DNA from: a virus
Length of the DNA stretch: 39,353 nt
Strand: one strand, 5' to 3'
IMG/VR virus record: IMGVR_UViG_3300001839_000026
Coordinates: 1-39,353 of that record
Shown: positions 6,776 through 15,935 of the stretch, one piece after another
How the letters are laid out: each line of letters opens with the position of its first letter
How positions within the stretch are numbered: position 1 is the first letter of the stretch
Translations under genes and position numbers: made by a program
The notes under the pieces: generated by a model
Databases searched by the model: none
What the model was told of the DNA's origin: nothing
The model's input: only the letters and a program-made list of their open reading frames with translations

Positions 6776-7735
6776 TTAGCTTAAAAGATATCGTGCGAGT
6801 TCATTGCCACTAAGTCTATTCTCTGCTTTAACAGGAACAGAATTCTTAGTTGCTGGTTTGAATTTGGATTCTGCAAGTCTGCGAACCATCTTAGTGGCAG
6901 TATCAGCATCCAATTTATTAAGGTCAGAGACAAGATCATCAGAAGCATGAATACCAGCGGCTTCGCAGAGAATTCTGCCATCAATCTTAGTTGTGACAGA
7001 TTCTTTCTTTTCTTCTTCCTTGTCCATTTCCTCTTCTTCCTTCACAGTATCTACGCCGAGTAGATCGTGAAGTTTAGCAAGCTTATCTTCTGGAGACATA
7101 TCACTCTCCAAACAGGCTTTTGCTTCCTCAACAAGCTTTTTGACTCCATCCATATCTTCTTGCATCTTGCTATATTCTTCATGGCAAGAACAATCACATT
7201 TCTTGTCGGAAGATTTTTCTTCCTCTTCTTTAATTGGTTGCATAACACTCTCCATTAAACTTTTTGTGGTTGCGGGATCAGAAACAAGATCGACTGACAA
7301 TACATTTTTAATTTTCGATACTTCTTCAGGTCCATTTTTGTTAAATTTGACTGTCCCAATGCTGCGATGAGAAAAACCAAATAATTCTGGCATCTTCTCA
7401 GCAGCCTCAAGAATCCTCTCGCTCATAGGATGAGTACGCAAAAAATGAAGATCACCGTAAATGCCTGAATCTGTCATGCGAACATTCGTCACTTTACCAA
7501 GACGATCTTCAACTCGAACTTCATCACCAACTGGCGTATGATTCAAATTAACAGGCTTACCCTCATAAAGACCAAGAGCCTCTCTGAGACAAGCTTTTGT
7601 GTATACACGATTATTCTTGGAATTAAACCCGACAAGCTTAACACCAGATATAATACCAGAGTTGTTGTCTACTGCGAACTTTTCACTTTCATTAAGAATG
7701 AAATCATCTTTGAATTCAATGTTGTTTTTTCGCAT
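6776..7735 (-). CDS. prohead protease with fused scaffold-like C-terminus (319 aa)
   Basis: The start at 7735 follows AAGGGG. Residues 30-160 form the protease domain, with LNHTPVG (His66), then FGFSHRSIG (Ser122) and VLSVDLVSDPATT (Asp149/153), the His-Ser-Asp layout of the U35/S78-like phage prohead proteases. It is followed by a highly charged Glu/Lys-rich, probably coiled region (about 165-240) and a C-terminal helix-rich tail, which fits a fused scaffolding part as in other protease-scaffold proteins. It stands just before decoration and capsid genes. The expected role is cleavage of scaffold and coat N-termini during head maturation. Confidence 0.8.
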   Translation of the reverse strand: MRKNNIEFKDDFILNESEKFAVDNNSGIISGVKLVGFNSKNNRVYTKACLREALGLYEGKPVNLNHTPVGDEVRVEDRLGKVTNVRMTDSGIYGDLHFLRTHPMSERILEAAEKMPELFGFSHRSIGTVKFNKNGPEEVSKIKNVLSVDLVSDPATTKSLMESVMQPIKEEEEKSSDKKCDCSCHEEYSKMQEDMDGVKKLVEEAKACLESDMSPEDKLAKLHDLLGVDTVKEEEEMDKEEEKKESVTTKIDGRILCEAAGIHASDDLVSDLNKLDADTATKMVRRLAESKFKPATKNSVPVKAENRLSGNELARYLLS

Positions 7736-7776
7736 ATAATCCCCTTGCAGTTATTGTCATTGTTTTGATATTAAAA

Positions 7777-8253
7777 TTACGCATTATTTTGTATGTCTTT
7801 TTTGTCTTTTGCATATTTCATACTCAAAGCTGCACGATATGCACCATAATTAAGCATCAAAATTGTTAATTCTTCAATAGTCAACGCATGACTGTTTCCA
7901 TCAGTATCAATAATCTCTGGAATAGGAAGATTCATCTCTGCTGCTGTCTTACTAAGCAAGAAAAGAGAACTAAGAAGCAATACATCATCATTCTTTAATC
8001 CCAACTTCCATCCATAAGAAGTTGTAAAACCTTCATCAATTGAATCTGCAAAATTCTTATCCAATTCATCTAACTTATAATACTTATCAAGAATTGTTGC
8101 CTTATTATCAACGATATATTGAGCAGCAGCCCTTTGATCTTCATCAGCAACGCCATCAAAGTGAATAAAATAAGTTTTTCCCTTTTCACTTAGTCCTGTA
8201 ATAGGGCAAACTTTGTTAATTTCTTGAGTCAAAATACCAATTTCATTAAACAT
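7777..8253 (-). CDS. DUF4376-like tail/fibre-associated protein (158 aa)
   Basis: The start at 8253 has RBS AAAGGTG. The helical 158-residue protein contains DEDQRAAAQYIVDNKATIL and then FTTSYGWKLGLKNDDVLLL, IIDTDGNSHALTIEELTILML and YGAYRAAL. The 'F-T-T-x-x-GW ... D-V-x-L-L' plus 'DTDG ... LT-x-(E/D)-E' pattern is what I recall from DUF4376-like domains, which often sit next to or at the end of phage tail fibre proteins and may help fibre assembly. Here it follows directly after the repeat fibre gene at 8288, so a fibre chaperone or fibre-associated role is a reasonable inference. Confidence 0.5.
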   Translation of the reverse strand: MFNEIGILTQEINKVCPITGLSEKGKTYFIHFDGVADEDQRAAAQYIVDNKATILDKYYKLDELDKNFADSIDEGFTTSYGWKLGLKNDDVLLLSSLFLLSKTAAEMNLPIPEIIDTDGNSHALTIEELTILMLNYGAYRAALSMKYAKDKKDIQNNA

Positions 8254-8287
8254 AAATCACCTTTATTTCCTTTTTCGTCTTGACACA

Positions 8288-10666
8288 TTAAAGACCATTT
8301 ACTGTTGCACATGTTAAAATACTATTACAACCGAATGTTCCAGAAGCCGTGCAATATGTAATAGGATAACAAGTATTATATCCCAAAACATTATTTATAA
8401 ATGTTTTTCCTACTGCTTTGTTTTGTGATGGATCATTGGTTGTGTTATTAGGTGTTAAACTGGCTGGCAACCAAGCATAGTTAAATGCTCCAGTTTGATT
8501 TGGACCAGTTACCTGACCAGAACGAAGAGTTATGCCTGTTCCATAATAAGAAACAGCAGCATGAGTTCCGTTTGAACTCGGTTGTCTTGACATATTGGAT
8601 GGTTGACCATCAACATGACTTGTCATTCCAGAAGTGCAAGAAACCCATCTAACATGACAATTAAAAAGGTTATTGTATACTTGATAATGAATTGCTCCTG
8701 ATGTGTTATTAAATGTATTTGTATTTGAAACATAATTGATCAAATTCATTTCAATTTGATTGTCATAGTTTGCAATACCTTTTGTCTCATTAGTCATTGA
8801 AGTTTGACCAGATGTAAATCCAAGAACTGTTCCAATTAAACGACGAGTATTATCACTATTTTTTACTGGTATGCCATTCAAATAAGAAATTGCGTCAGTT
8901 CTGACATTAGGTCCAGTAAGACCACCAGATGAAATACCACCCACATAAGCTGCGGAATATTCCAAAGCAGGAACACCAGCATTATTATAACAGAATATGT
9001 CATAAACATTACCAGATGCCAAAGAGCTTGTAGCAATACTCACATTACCAGAAGAATAGCAATTTCCCCATACACCACCACTAAATAAAGCGATTCTATT
9101 TCCAATATAAGGATTCAAATAAATTGTCGAAGCACCAGAAGTAACACTATTGTCAACAGCAACACCAGATGTAACAGAAAGCCTAAATTGATTCATCAAA
9201 CTGACATCAGAAGTACCGCCACCGCCACCTGTTGCATTGATTGTATAAACATCATTTGCATCAGCAGTTATTGTAACATTAGTACCTTGAGTAAGACCTT
9301 TTACAACTTGTCCAGATGCAATATGAAATTTACCTATCGCACCACTTGCAATATCACCAGAAGTAACGCTGTTGTTTGCAAGCATTATATTCGTAATTGT
9401 ACCAGATAAAATGTTGCCAATTGCTGCACCAGAAGACAAATGATTGTTACTTACTTGACCAGAAGCAATATTGCCAGAAGTAACGCTGTTATTGGCAAGT
9501 AATGAGTTGCCAATTGAGGCAGCAGCAAGATTACCGATTGCTGCACCAGATGATAAATGATTGTTACTTATCTGACCAGAAGCAATATTGCCAGAAGTAA
9601 CGCTGTTATTGGCAAGTAATGAGTTGCCAATTGAGGCAGCAGCAAGATTACTGATTGCTGCTCCAGATGACAAATGATTGTTACTTATCTGACCAGAAGC
9701 AATATTACCGGATAGTATACTATTATTGGCAAGTAATGAGTTGCCAATTGATGCAGTAGCAAGATTACCGATTGCTGCTCCAGATGACAAATGATTGTTA
9801 CTTATCTGACCAGAAGCAATATTACCGGATAGAATTCCACCATTAGAAATGTGTATTGCTCCAATAGTATAAGGAGCAATTTTTCCTGAAGTCACCGCAT
9901 TGTCTTCAATATCAGCGTTGATTACTGCTCCTGAAGCAATATGATTAGCCGTAATTGAACCAGAAGCGATGTTGAAACTTGCGACTCCACCAGAACTGAT
10001 ATGAACGCTTCCAATAGCGCCGGATGCAATTTTACCTGAAGTCACAGCACCGTTAGCAATATCTCCAGCAATGATTGCGCCAGATGCTATAAGATTTGCC
10101 GTGATAGCTCCAGATGCAATCATGTTTGTTGTGATTGATCCAGCAGCAGGTAAAGTTAATTCACGATTGCTATATGGTGAATATTTACCAGAAATTAAAC
10201 GAATTCTAATTTTTGTGGTAGGAGCAGCAGAATAATCTGCAATAACGAAACCAATTGCATTCTCAGGACCAGTTGCAACTTCAACCTTTTTAGGATCACC
10301 AACAACACCTTGAACAAGTGTGCCAAATGAATATGTCGCACTATCACAATTTGCGTTGTAAATGACTTCTGTGTTTACAGTTATGCCATAAAATGAATCA
10401 CCAAGAAGTGCTGGAAAGCTAGGATAACCACCAGTTGAGTTCCAAGATGTGTGAGTTTGAATTGCTACGCCAGCAAAACTTGCTGCAATTGCTCCTGCTG
10501 TATCATTAACGCCTGCTTCAATGACATCAAAAGGAATAATTGTATTGTCATTTTTATAACAAACAAAATCACCAATACTGATTTCTGTTCCTACTGGAGC
10601 AGCAAGAACAACTCCAGCATTCGCAAACGGGAGAATAATGTCATTTCCATTGAATGTTTTACCCAT
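8288..10666 (-). CDS. head-fibre-like protein: decoration domain, repeat shaft, shared C-terminal domain (792 aa)
   Basis: The start at 10666 has AAAGGG upstream. Three parts are visible. Residues 1-167 are homologous to the decoration protein at 6253-6762. Residues 175-480 are a low-complexity shaft of 'SG-x-I-A-S-G' units, including four copies of a 39-residue repeat (117 bp in DNA). Residues 490-792 form a C-terminal domain that shares several blocks with the end of the fibre at 24695-29737: STIYLNPY-x-G, NVR-(T/A)-D, NTRRLIGT, IANYDNQ, LGYN-x-x-YP. I infer a trimeric fibre anchored to the capsid through its N-terminal domain and displaying a binding head. It lies between portal and protease genes, supporting head rather than tail assembly. 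Confidence 0.75.
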   Translation of the reverse strand: MGKTFNGNDIILPFANAGVVLAAPVGTEISIGDFVCYKNDNTIIPFDVIEAGVNDTAGAIAASFAGVAIQTHTSWNSTGGYPSFPALLGDSFYGITVNTEVIYNANCDSATYSFGTLVQGVVGDPKKVEVATGPENAIGFVIADYSAAPTTKIRIRLISGKYSPYSNRELTLPAAGSITTNMIASGAITANLIASGAIIAGDIANGAVTSGKIASGAIGSVHISSGGVASFNIASGSITANHIASGAVINADIEDNAVTSGKIAPYTIGAIHISNGGILSGNIASGQISNNHLSSGAAIGNLATASIGNSLLANNSILSGNIASGQISNNHLSSGAAISNLAAASIGNSLLANNSVTSGNIASGQISNNHLSSGAAIGNLAAASIGNSLLANNSVTSGNIASGQVSNNHLSSGAAIGNILSGTITNIMLANNSVTSGDIASGAIGKFHIASGQVVKGLTQGTNVTITADANDVYTINATGGGGGTSDVSLMNQFRLSVTSGVAVDNSVTSGASTIYLNPYIGNRIALFSGGVWGNCYSSGNVSIATSSLASGNVYDIFCYNNAGVPALEYSAAYVGGISSGGLTGPNVRTDAISYLNGIPVKNSDNTRRLIGTVLGFTSGQTSMTNETKGIANYDNQIEMNLINYVSNTNTFNNTSGAIHYQVYNNLFNCHVRWVSCTSGMTSHVDGQPSNMSRQPSSNGTHAAVSYYGTGITLRSGQVTGPNQTGAFNYAWLPASLTPNNTTNDPSQNKAVGKTFINNVLGYNTCYPITYCTASGTFGCNSILTCATVNGL
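9400..9830 (-). repeat. 117-bp tandem coding repeats in head-fibre gene
   Basis: Four units of about 117 bp (39 codons) encode SGNIASGQISNNHLSSGAA followed by IGNLAAASIGNSLLANNSVT. Neighbouring units differ by only a few bases, and the frame is kept in all of them. The DNA identity is high enough to allow unit gain or loss by recombination. Confidence 0.8.
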
Positions 10667-10690
10667 AATGATTTACCCTTTGCAAAATTT

Positions 10691-12193
10691 TTAGACTGTC
10701 TTTTCTTTATTATCATCATTTTTTTGTTGCTGTTCACGCAAAGAAGCGAAGTTCTCTTGTTCCTTACGCCAATCAACACCAATTTCGGCTGCAATTGTCT
10801 GAGGACTCTTGATGCCCATTTCTAAATAAGTCTTGTTAAGCTGACTTTCTTTAAGATATTCTCTTGTCTCCACACTTGGAGCAACAAGTTCAACTTTCAA
10901 GTTATATTGCTTGTAATTGATAGGAATGAGATCAGCTACAGCAAAATTTTGAATCACCGCTGTCATTATTTTCTGGACTGTCTCCTTGAAATCTTTCTGT
11001 TCTTTTAACACAGATCGCAAAAACGGGCTTTCTGTAGTCAAAGATGATGCAAAATTGATTGAATCTCCTTTACCACTAATCAACCATTCTGGAGCATTCC
11101 ACCTGCGTCCACATTCACGAAGACACATATTCAATGCTTCAATGTATGAACCAACATTTCCTGCACTTGGCGGGTCTTTGTATTCCAACGCTTTTGGCAT
11201 ATCAAGAATCGTTCCAGCAGCATAAAAACCATTGCCGGAAAAAGCACTAGATGCAGCCCATTGAGGATAAGGAGGAGCAGCATTCGTATTTTGACTATCA
11301 ATGAAATCTTGAACTTGTGACTGTGTAGCAGCAGCGTGTTGACGAATAAATGCCACAGAACTTTGAATTGTACTCAAAGTTGTAATGTTTCTAGCCAATT
11401 TTGCTGCATTCATGAACGCCAAACCTGTATCAAAGATAAAACATGGCAATCCACGCTTCATCGCAGCAGTAACGCCCTTTTTGTCATGAATGATCTCATC
11501 TGCATCAACAAACTCAACTGAAGATGCCTCTTTACTGCCTCGATACATATAAACGCCATATCCAAGCACAGTCTGAGGATCATCTGGCTCACATACAACA
11601 CCCATGCTAGCAGCTAAAATGTCATGATCAGGAGGAATTTGAATATGCTCAGGCTCAATTGTCCTTAATTTCAAAAAACCATCCTTCTGAGGAAACTTTC
11701 TAAGAAAATACTCACCATCTACTATTCCACGCTGATATAACTCAACCTGTAATGTATCAAAATTGTTCTTCATCCACCATGTTTGTAACAATTCATCAAC
11801 CAATTTAGTCAAATCATCATCATCAGAACTGACCGTATAGGTAATTCCACCAGCACCGAGTACATATGAACTCAATCCATTCAAAATACCAACAGCATAT
11901 GGATTTGTCTGTGCAATATATCGTGAATTTGCAATATATGTTAATTGATCGGCTAAACTATAAACATAAGGAAAGTTAAGACCATTATTACGATCACTTG
12001 TATTAGCGATGGGAGCAAATGCGTTATAACCCATCGAAGTGGTGACTGAACGGTTATAATAATCCGTCCAGAGCATATTCGGTCCCCAAAGACCGCCGGA
12101 ATCAGCAACATAACCTTCTTTTATTGGCTTAGTCTTTTCTTTTGAAGTATTGCCAAAAAAGTAATTCCTCATGTTCTCATAAAATGTCGCCAT
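10691..12193 (-). CDS. portal protein (500 aa)
   Basis: The start at 12193 has RBS AGGAG. The 500-residue length fits a lambda-type portal. Visible features are the N-terminal clip-side stretch with ANSRYIAQTNPYAVGILNGL and the 'VLGAGGITY' turn (residues about 80-120), typical of 'R-N-x-x-A-x-G-x-x ... V-x-G-x-G' in lambda-family portals. Next come WWMKNNFDTLQVELYQRGIVDGEYF, then LKLRTIEPEHIQIPPD. Later parts have the long stem helix region with NMCLRECGRRWNAPEWLISG and the C-terminal LEMGIKSPQTIAAEIGVDW. The portal is the dodecameric ring through which the terminase pumps DNA. It follows four virion genes and precedes the head-fibre gene. I am confident of the role. Confidence 0.85.
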   Translation of the reverse strand: MATFYENMRNYFFGNTSKEKTKPIKEGYVADSGGLWGPNMLWTDYYNRSVTTSMGYNAFAPIANTSDRNNGLNFPYVYSLADQLTYIANSRYIAQTNPYAVGILNGLSSYVLGAGGITYTVSSDDDDLTKLVDELLQTWWMKNNFDTLQVELYQRGIVDGEYFLRKFPQKDGFLKLRTIEPEHIQIPPDHDILAASMGVVCEPDDPQTVLGYGVYMYRGSKEASSVEFVDADEIIHDKKGVTAAMKRGLPCFIFDTGLAFMNAAKLARNITTLSTIQSSVAFIRQHAAATQSQVQDFIDSQNTNAAPPYPQWAASSAFSGNGFYAAGTILDMPKALEYKDPPSAGNVGSYIEALNMCLRECGRRWNAPEWLISGKGDSINFASSLTTESPFLRSVLKEQKDFKETVQKIMTAVIQNFAVADLIPINYKQYNLKVELVAPSVETREYLKESQLNKTYLEMGIKSPQTIAAEIGVDWRKEQENFASLREQQQKNDDNKEKTV

Positions 12194-12242
12194 AATGATC
12201 TCCTATTTTAATTATCTATGCATTAGAATAAAATAATTTTAC

Positions 12243-12491
12243 CTAAAATGTTCCGCCAGTTATCATTTTTACATTGTGCCATTTGCTATCACTTATATAA
12301 TATTGCAATAAATTACCATCTGTTGGCATGGAAATGTTAACATCAGGCAAGTCAGCAAGATTAGGCTTAGGAAAATTTGAGATTGTCGCTTTGTAGGCGA
12401 TTTCTGTGGTCGGATCAGCCACAATCAAAAGATCAGTACCGGCTAAAGGCAAACTCCTAGCGGGTAAAGCGGGAACTGTTTTAACGCTCAT
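12243..12491 (-). CDS. hypothetical small structural-module protein (82 aa)
   Basis: I chose ATG 12491 (MSVKTVPALPARSLPLAG) because GGAGG lies eight bases upstream. The longer frame has no RBS. The 82 residues include TDLLIVADPTTEIAYKATIS and a C-terminal GNLLQYYISDSKWHNVKM. The 'W-x-x-V-K' ending after 'L-x-Y-x-x-S-(D/G)-x-K-W' is common at the start of phage fibre-type proteins, where a chain says 'LQ-Y-x-x-x-x-KW', so it may be a tiny fibre-related or collar protein. It sits alone between the portal and the Cys-rich protein. Confidence 0.5.
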   Translation of the reverse strand: MSVKTVPALPARSLPLAGTDLLIVADPTTEIAYKATISNFPKPNLADLPDVNISMPTDGNLLQYYISDSKWHNVKMITGGTF

Positions 12492-12514
12492 TATTCTTTC
12501 CTCCAAGAGATGAC

Positions 12515-12534
12515 ATCTATACTCGTCTACCCCT
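12515..12534 (+). repeat. dispersed ~20-bp motif, copy 2
   Basis: ATCTATACTCGTCTACCCCT shares CTCGTCTACCCCT with the reverse complement of copy 3 (34565-34584) and a looser match with copy 1. It overlaps the stop codon of the gene at 12533-14290 and stands just ahead of the RBS for the gene at 12491. Confidence 0.4.
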
Positions 12535-14290
12535 AAATCATCGGCAATTCGTAGCGATCACAAGTAACACAAGTTTTCAATGTTTCGTCCATTTTAGTAG
12601 TGATTACTTTGCACTCACCGAATACTTCGCATGAGTAAATATTTGATCCACCGCCAGCACAACCACAAGTTGAATCTTTCCTGATTGGTTGAATACTTCT
12701 ATATTTGCATGGATTTTTGTACTTTTTCATTACATCTGCTTGATGCAACATTTGTACTTGTTCTGGTGTTTTTGATTCCATTTTTACAACAGTTGATGTA
12801 TTAGGAACATAAACATCTGTATATGGAATATTATCAGGCAATGGTTCTTCTCTATCTTGTGTGAATATTTCTGGTTCAGTTACAATCAGATTGCTAGAAT
12901 CAAGATTGTTATAACCAAGAACATTCAATGAATCTGGATCAACGAGAATGCCCTTTTTCTTGTAGTAATCAGGATCAAAGATGTTAGGCGGATTAACGCC
13001 GACAACGCAATTAGTTGCTGCTATTACGGCAGGAAAAGCTAACCCATATAGAGTTACTACTGGCTGTCCTAAACAATCACCAAAACTCAATTTAGCAACA
13101 TAATGACCAGATGAATTATAAAAATATGATGAATAGTTAACTGTGCTTGGTTGAGCGACATACCAAATATTTTCTGTAGTTGTCTCACGGATGCAAACAC
13201 ATGGAGAACGCTTATTGATGCTTTTAATTGCGATTTGATATTGATATTGAGTGAAGTCAAGTCCGTTCACATCGCTTTGAGTCACGCCTGTTTGTATTTG
13301 TTGCTTATTTACGCTGTTATAAAAGTTTCCTGTGCCTTCATCCTCATGTTCACATCCAAGAGTCAGCAAGTAAACGCAATCCCCTGCCGGATTAGGAGTT
13401 ATGGAATAAATTGGTGGTAAAATTCCAAAAGGATCATATTGAATGCTTCCATTAAGACATCCAGCGCCGTAAGTACAACCTGCAATAGGTTGAGGGGCAA
13501 TATTAACACCTAGTTGAACCCATTTAGGATAAAATGTGTCTGGTATCAATGGTTCAATATAAGCTGCGAAACAACCGAAAGTTCTCCAACCGGCATTAAG
13601 GCTGCAATCCACATCACCATATCTTTCTGCTCTGCCATTGCATCCAAATTTGCGTGGATAAAGAATCAATTGTGCATCTATATATTGAAAATCTAATGGA
13701 CAAGTTTCTGAATAGCATTCTGGCAAAGGTTGTAGAGTGGGAGAGCCAACAATCGGTCCTGAAGTGATAAATGTTTGTGGTTGATTACGATCTAATGTCT
13801 TACTTGTTGCATCTTTTTTCATGTCAAATGTATAAGTGCAACAATCAACATATTGTCCAAAGCCGGTATAAGGAACAACATCGGAAGCAGGAACCAAACG
13901 CTCTACTTTTAGTGTTATATGTAAAATTGGTTCAACACTATCAACAACCATTGTGCAAGTAAATCTAAGTGTCAATCCAAGTTCTGGTGATGCTAATGGA
14001 GGAGTTGAAATAAGAGCGTAACTATTTTGACCTTGCCAAACTCCTTCAGTTCGGTCTTGTGTGCATCCCAAAGTAACTCCCACTACGGGATAATTGGAAA
14101 AATATCGACTTAACTGGAGACCAGTAGATGGGCAATTAGGTGAATACTTATACATTGAAAAATTAAATGAACCAATTTCAAAACTCCATGCCAGCGGAGT
14201 ACAAACAAGACTGCATTCATAAAATACAGGATAAGCCCATTTTGAATCAGGGGCGCATACATTCCTAGCCTCTGCAAATGTAATCGTCAT
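12533..14290 (-). CDS. large cysteine-rich virion-type protein (585 aa)
   Basis: The start at 14290 overlaps the stop of the upstream gene by 4 bp. The first 470 residues are beta-rich and contain many cysteines (for example CCTYTFD, CSETCPLDF). Residues about 430-520 include FDPDYYKKKGILVDPDSL. The last 60 residues hold a compact cysteine motif: CKYRS, then CGCAGGG, then YSCEVFGECK, then CVTCDRYELP. I remember similar short C-terminal Cys motifs from planctomycete and planctomycete-prophage proteins, where they probably bind a metal or form disulphides. The function is unknown. Position between RusA and portal genes and coupling to three more such genes suggests a virion or receptor-related role. 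Confidence 0.55.
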   Translation of the reverse strand: MTITFAEARNVCAPDSKWAYPVFYECSLVCTPLAWSFEIGSFNFSMYKYSPNCPSTGLQLSRYFSNYPVVGVTLGCTQDRTEGVWQGQNSYALISTPPLASPELGLTLRFTCTMVVDSVEPILHITLKVERLVPASDVVPYTGFGQYVDCCTYTFDMKKDATSKTLDRNQPQTFITSGPIVGSPTLQPLPECYSETCPLDFQYIDAQLILYPRKFGCNGRAERYGDVDCSLNAGWRTFGCFAAYIEPLIPDTFYPKWVQLGVNIAPQPIAGCTYGAGCLNGSIQYDPFGILPPIYSITPNPAGDCVYLLTLGCEHEDEGTGNFYNSVNKQQIQTGVTQSDVNGLDFTQYQYQIAIKSINKRSPCVCIRETTTENIWYVAQPSTVNYSSYFYNSSGHYVAKLSFGDCLGQPVVTLYGLAFPAVIAATNCVVGVNPPNIFDPDYYKKKGILVDPDSLNVLGYNNLDSSNLIVTEPEIFTQDREEPLPDNIPYTDVYVPNTSTVVKMESKTPEQVQMLHQADVMKKYKNPCKYRSIQPIRKDSTCGCAGGGSNIYSCEVFGECKVITTKMDETLKTCVTCDRYELPMI

Positions 14291-15456
14291 GCTCTCACCG
14301 CCACTTGTAACTGATGCAATGGTATTCTCATTAACTTAGTAGTTTCATCATATAAATTGCAATCTATTTCTACATACATATTCTCAAATGGACAATTAAA
14401 AAACAAATAAGGATTAAATGGTGTGTTTGTGGAATTAACAGGATCATATGACCCAGCACCATCAAGAAAATCCGTATACCACCACCAGCGCATTTGTGCT
14501 ATTCTTGGACTTTTTATTCCAACTCCAGACAAATATATCCATAATTCAAATGATAAAAATTGTTTTGATGTGACAAGATATGGATAAGGTGGTTCTAATG
14601 CGCCACTATCAATATAAGTGTAATCATATTCAGGTATTTGTGGGCTTAAAACACCAGCATAATTAAAGAATCCTTGAAATCCTAGTCCATCAAATTGTCC
14701 TAGCAACACACCAAGTTTATTTCTAACATTCATCGGATTGCAAAATGGAATGAAATTAGCTTTGTAAGCAGTTTGTGTTTTATCAAAAGATGGCGCAGGA
14801 CCATCATAATGAGCATCTTCATAATATGTTTCACCAAGTAATGGTTGATCAATTGGATTGCACCATAGAGGCGATGCTGGCATTAAATTGGCAAGCCATC
14901 TTCTCTCATATTCCAAAGTATTGTCGCCTACTGTTGCATATTGCCATTGAACATTATTGAGATTCATTAAGGGAAAAAGTTTTTGATTTCTCTTATATAA
15001 ACGCTGAAAACAACTTGCATAACTAAATTTTGGTCCAGCAACATCGTAAAATTCTGGAATAATTCCTAACGGATTTGGAAAATAATCTGGATTAGGAATA
15101 GTTACAGGATTCCAAGCAGATAATTCAGTAAAATCAAAATACCATGTAGGGTCAACAAATTCATTGATTGAACTTTTTCCCCATAAGATACTATTTGGTT
15201 TCTTAGTCCATTGAGGAACTCCATCAATATTCGGATGACCTCGCAATTTACTACAAGGTATAATCAGATTCTTTGTCGCATCAGTTGGGTCGCACAATCT
15301 TGGTCTATATCCAGTTGCAGTTGGAAAACCATCTCCTAAGAAAGGAGATTTTGTAGAAAACATGATATCCATGCTAATTACGGGGAAAGGATCACCGGCT
15401 GGTTTTGGTCCGCTAATCCAACAATCCCCTTTTAATAGTTGTGCAGTCTGTGTCAT
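14287..15456 (-). CDS. hypothetical virion-type protein (389 aa)
   Basis: The start at 15456 overlaps the upstream stop by 4 bp (ATGA), and its own stop overlaps the start of the next gene the same way. The protein is rich in Trp, Tyr, Pro and Asn (WYFDFTELSAWNPVTIPNPD, MRWWWYTDFLDGAG), with no obvious enzyme motif or membrane helix. It looks like a folded extracellular or virion protein. It belongs to a strictly coupled block of four (16369 to 12533) located before the portal gene, so a co-assembled complex is likely. I do not recognise the family. Confidence 0.5.
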   Translation of the reverse strand: MTQTAQLLKGDCWISGPKPAGDPFPVISMDIMFSTKSPFLGDGFPTATGYRPRLCDPTDATKNLIIPCSKLRGHPNIDGVPQWTKKPNSILWGKSSINEFVDPTWYFDFTELSAWNPVTIPNPDYFPNPLGIIPEFYDVAGPKFSYASCFQRLYKRNQKLFPLMNLNNVQWQYATVGDNTLEYERRWLANLMPASPLWCNPIDQPLLGETYYEDAHYDGPAPSFDKTQTAYKANFIPFCNPMNVRNKLGVLLGQFDGLGFQGFFNYAGVLSPQIPEYDYTYIDSGALEPPYPYLVTSKQFLSFELWIYLSGVGIKSPRIAQMRWWWYTDFLDGAGSYDPVNSTNTPFNPYLFFNCPFENMYVEIDCNLYDETTKLMRIPLHQLQVAVRA

Positions 15457-15935
15457 ACATATGTCACTTGGTTAATTGTTATTGTTGATGCTACTGTGTT
15501 TCCCATCCCGTCATCATAAAGATAATTGCTAGTCATATTGAAGTTGTAATCACCTCCAGCGATGTGACTGCAACTCCATGTCTTACTTTGTTCCAATCCG
15601 TATGAGAAAATTTGCATAAGTTGATAATCACTACCGTCAATACTTGGACAGTCATATCTTAAATTCAAATACAAATAAATAAAGAATCCAGTTGATGCCG
15701 TATATAAAAAAATTGATCCAAGTGTTGGGCATCCATCTCCAACTAAGTTAAATGTAATTGGAGTAACACCAGCAGGACAGCCATCAGGAAAAGTAGGAGT
15801 TCCAGTAACAGTACAGGTATAGAATCCTGAAAAAGACAAAGGAGGAACATTAAATCCGCAACAAGGATATGGTCTTGGTAATGCAACTTCACTTATCGCA
15901 TTATTGTCATGACAATTAAAAGATGTCGTAGTCAT
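15453..15935 (-). CDS. hypothetical cysteine-containing virion-type protein (160 aa)
   Basis: The start at 15935 overlaps the preceding stop by one base. The 160 residues are beta-rich with seven or more cysteines (YPCCGFNVPPLSFSGFYTCTV, DGCPAGVTPI, YDCPSIDG, WSCSHIAGGDYNF). Several phrases resemble parts of the large Cys-rich protein at 12533 (a C-C pair followed by aromatic strands), so the two may share a domain type. No family is recognised. Coupled translation with its neighbours on both sides suggests stoichiometric production. Confidence 0.5.
   Translation of the reverse strand: MTTTSFNCHDNNAISEVALPRPYPCCGFNVPPLSFSGFYTCTVTGTPTFPDGCPAGVTPITFNLVGDGCPTLGSIFLYTASTGFFIYLYLNLRYDCPSIDGSDYQLMQIFSYGLEQSKTWSCSHIAGGDYNFNMTSNYLYDDGMGNTVASTITINQVTYV

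Noticed and set aside
12515-12534. CGTCTA in the dispersed motif as an ECF-sigma -10 box
   Set aside because: No GGAAC-like -35 was found at the right distance in any copy, and orientation relative to genes is inconsistent.
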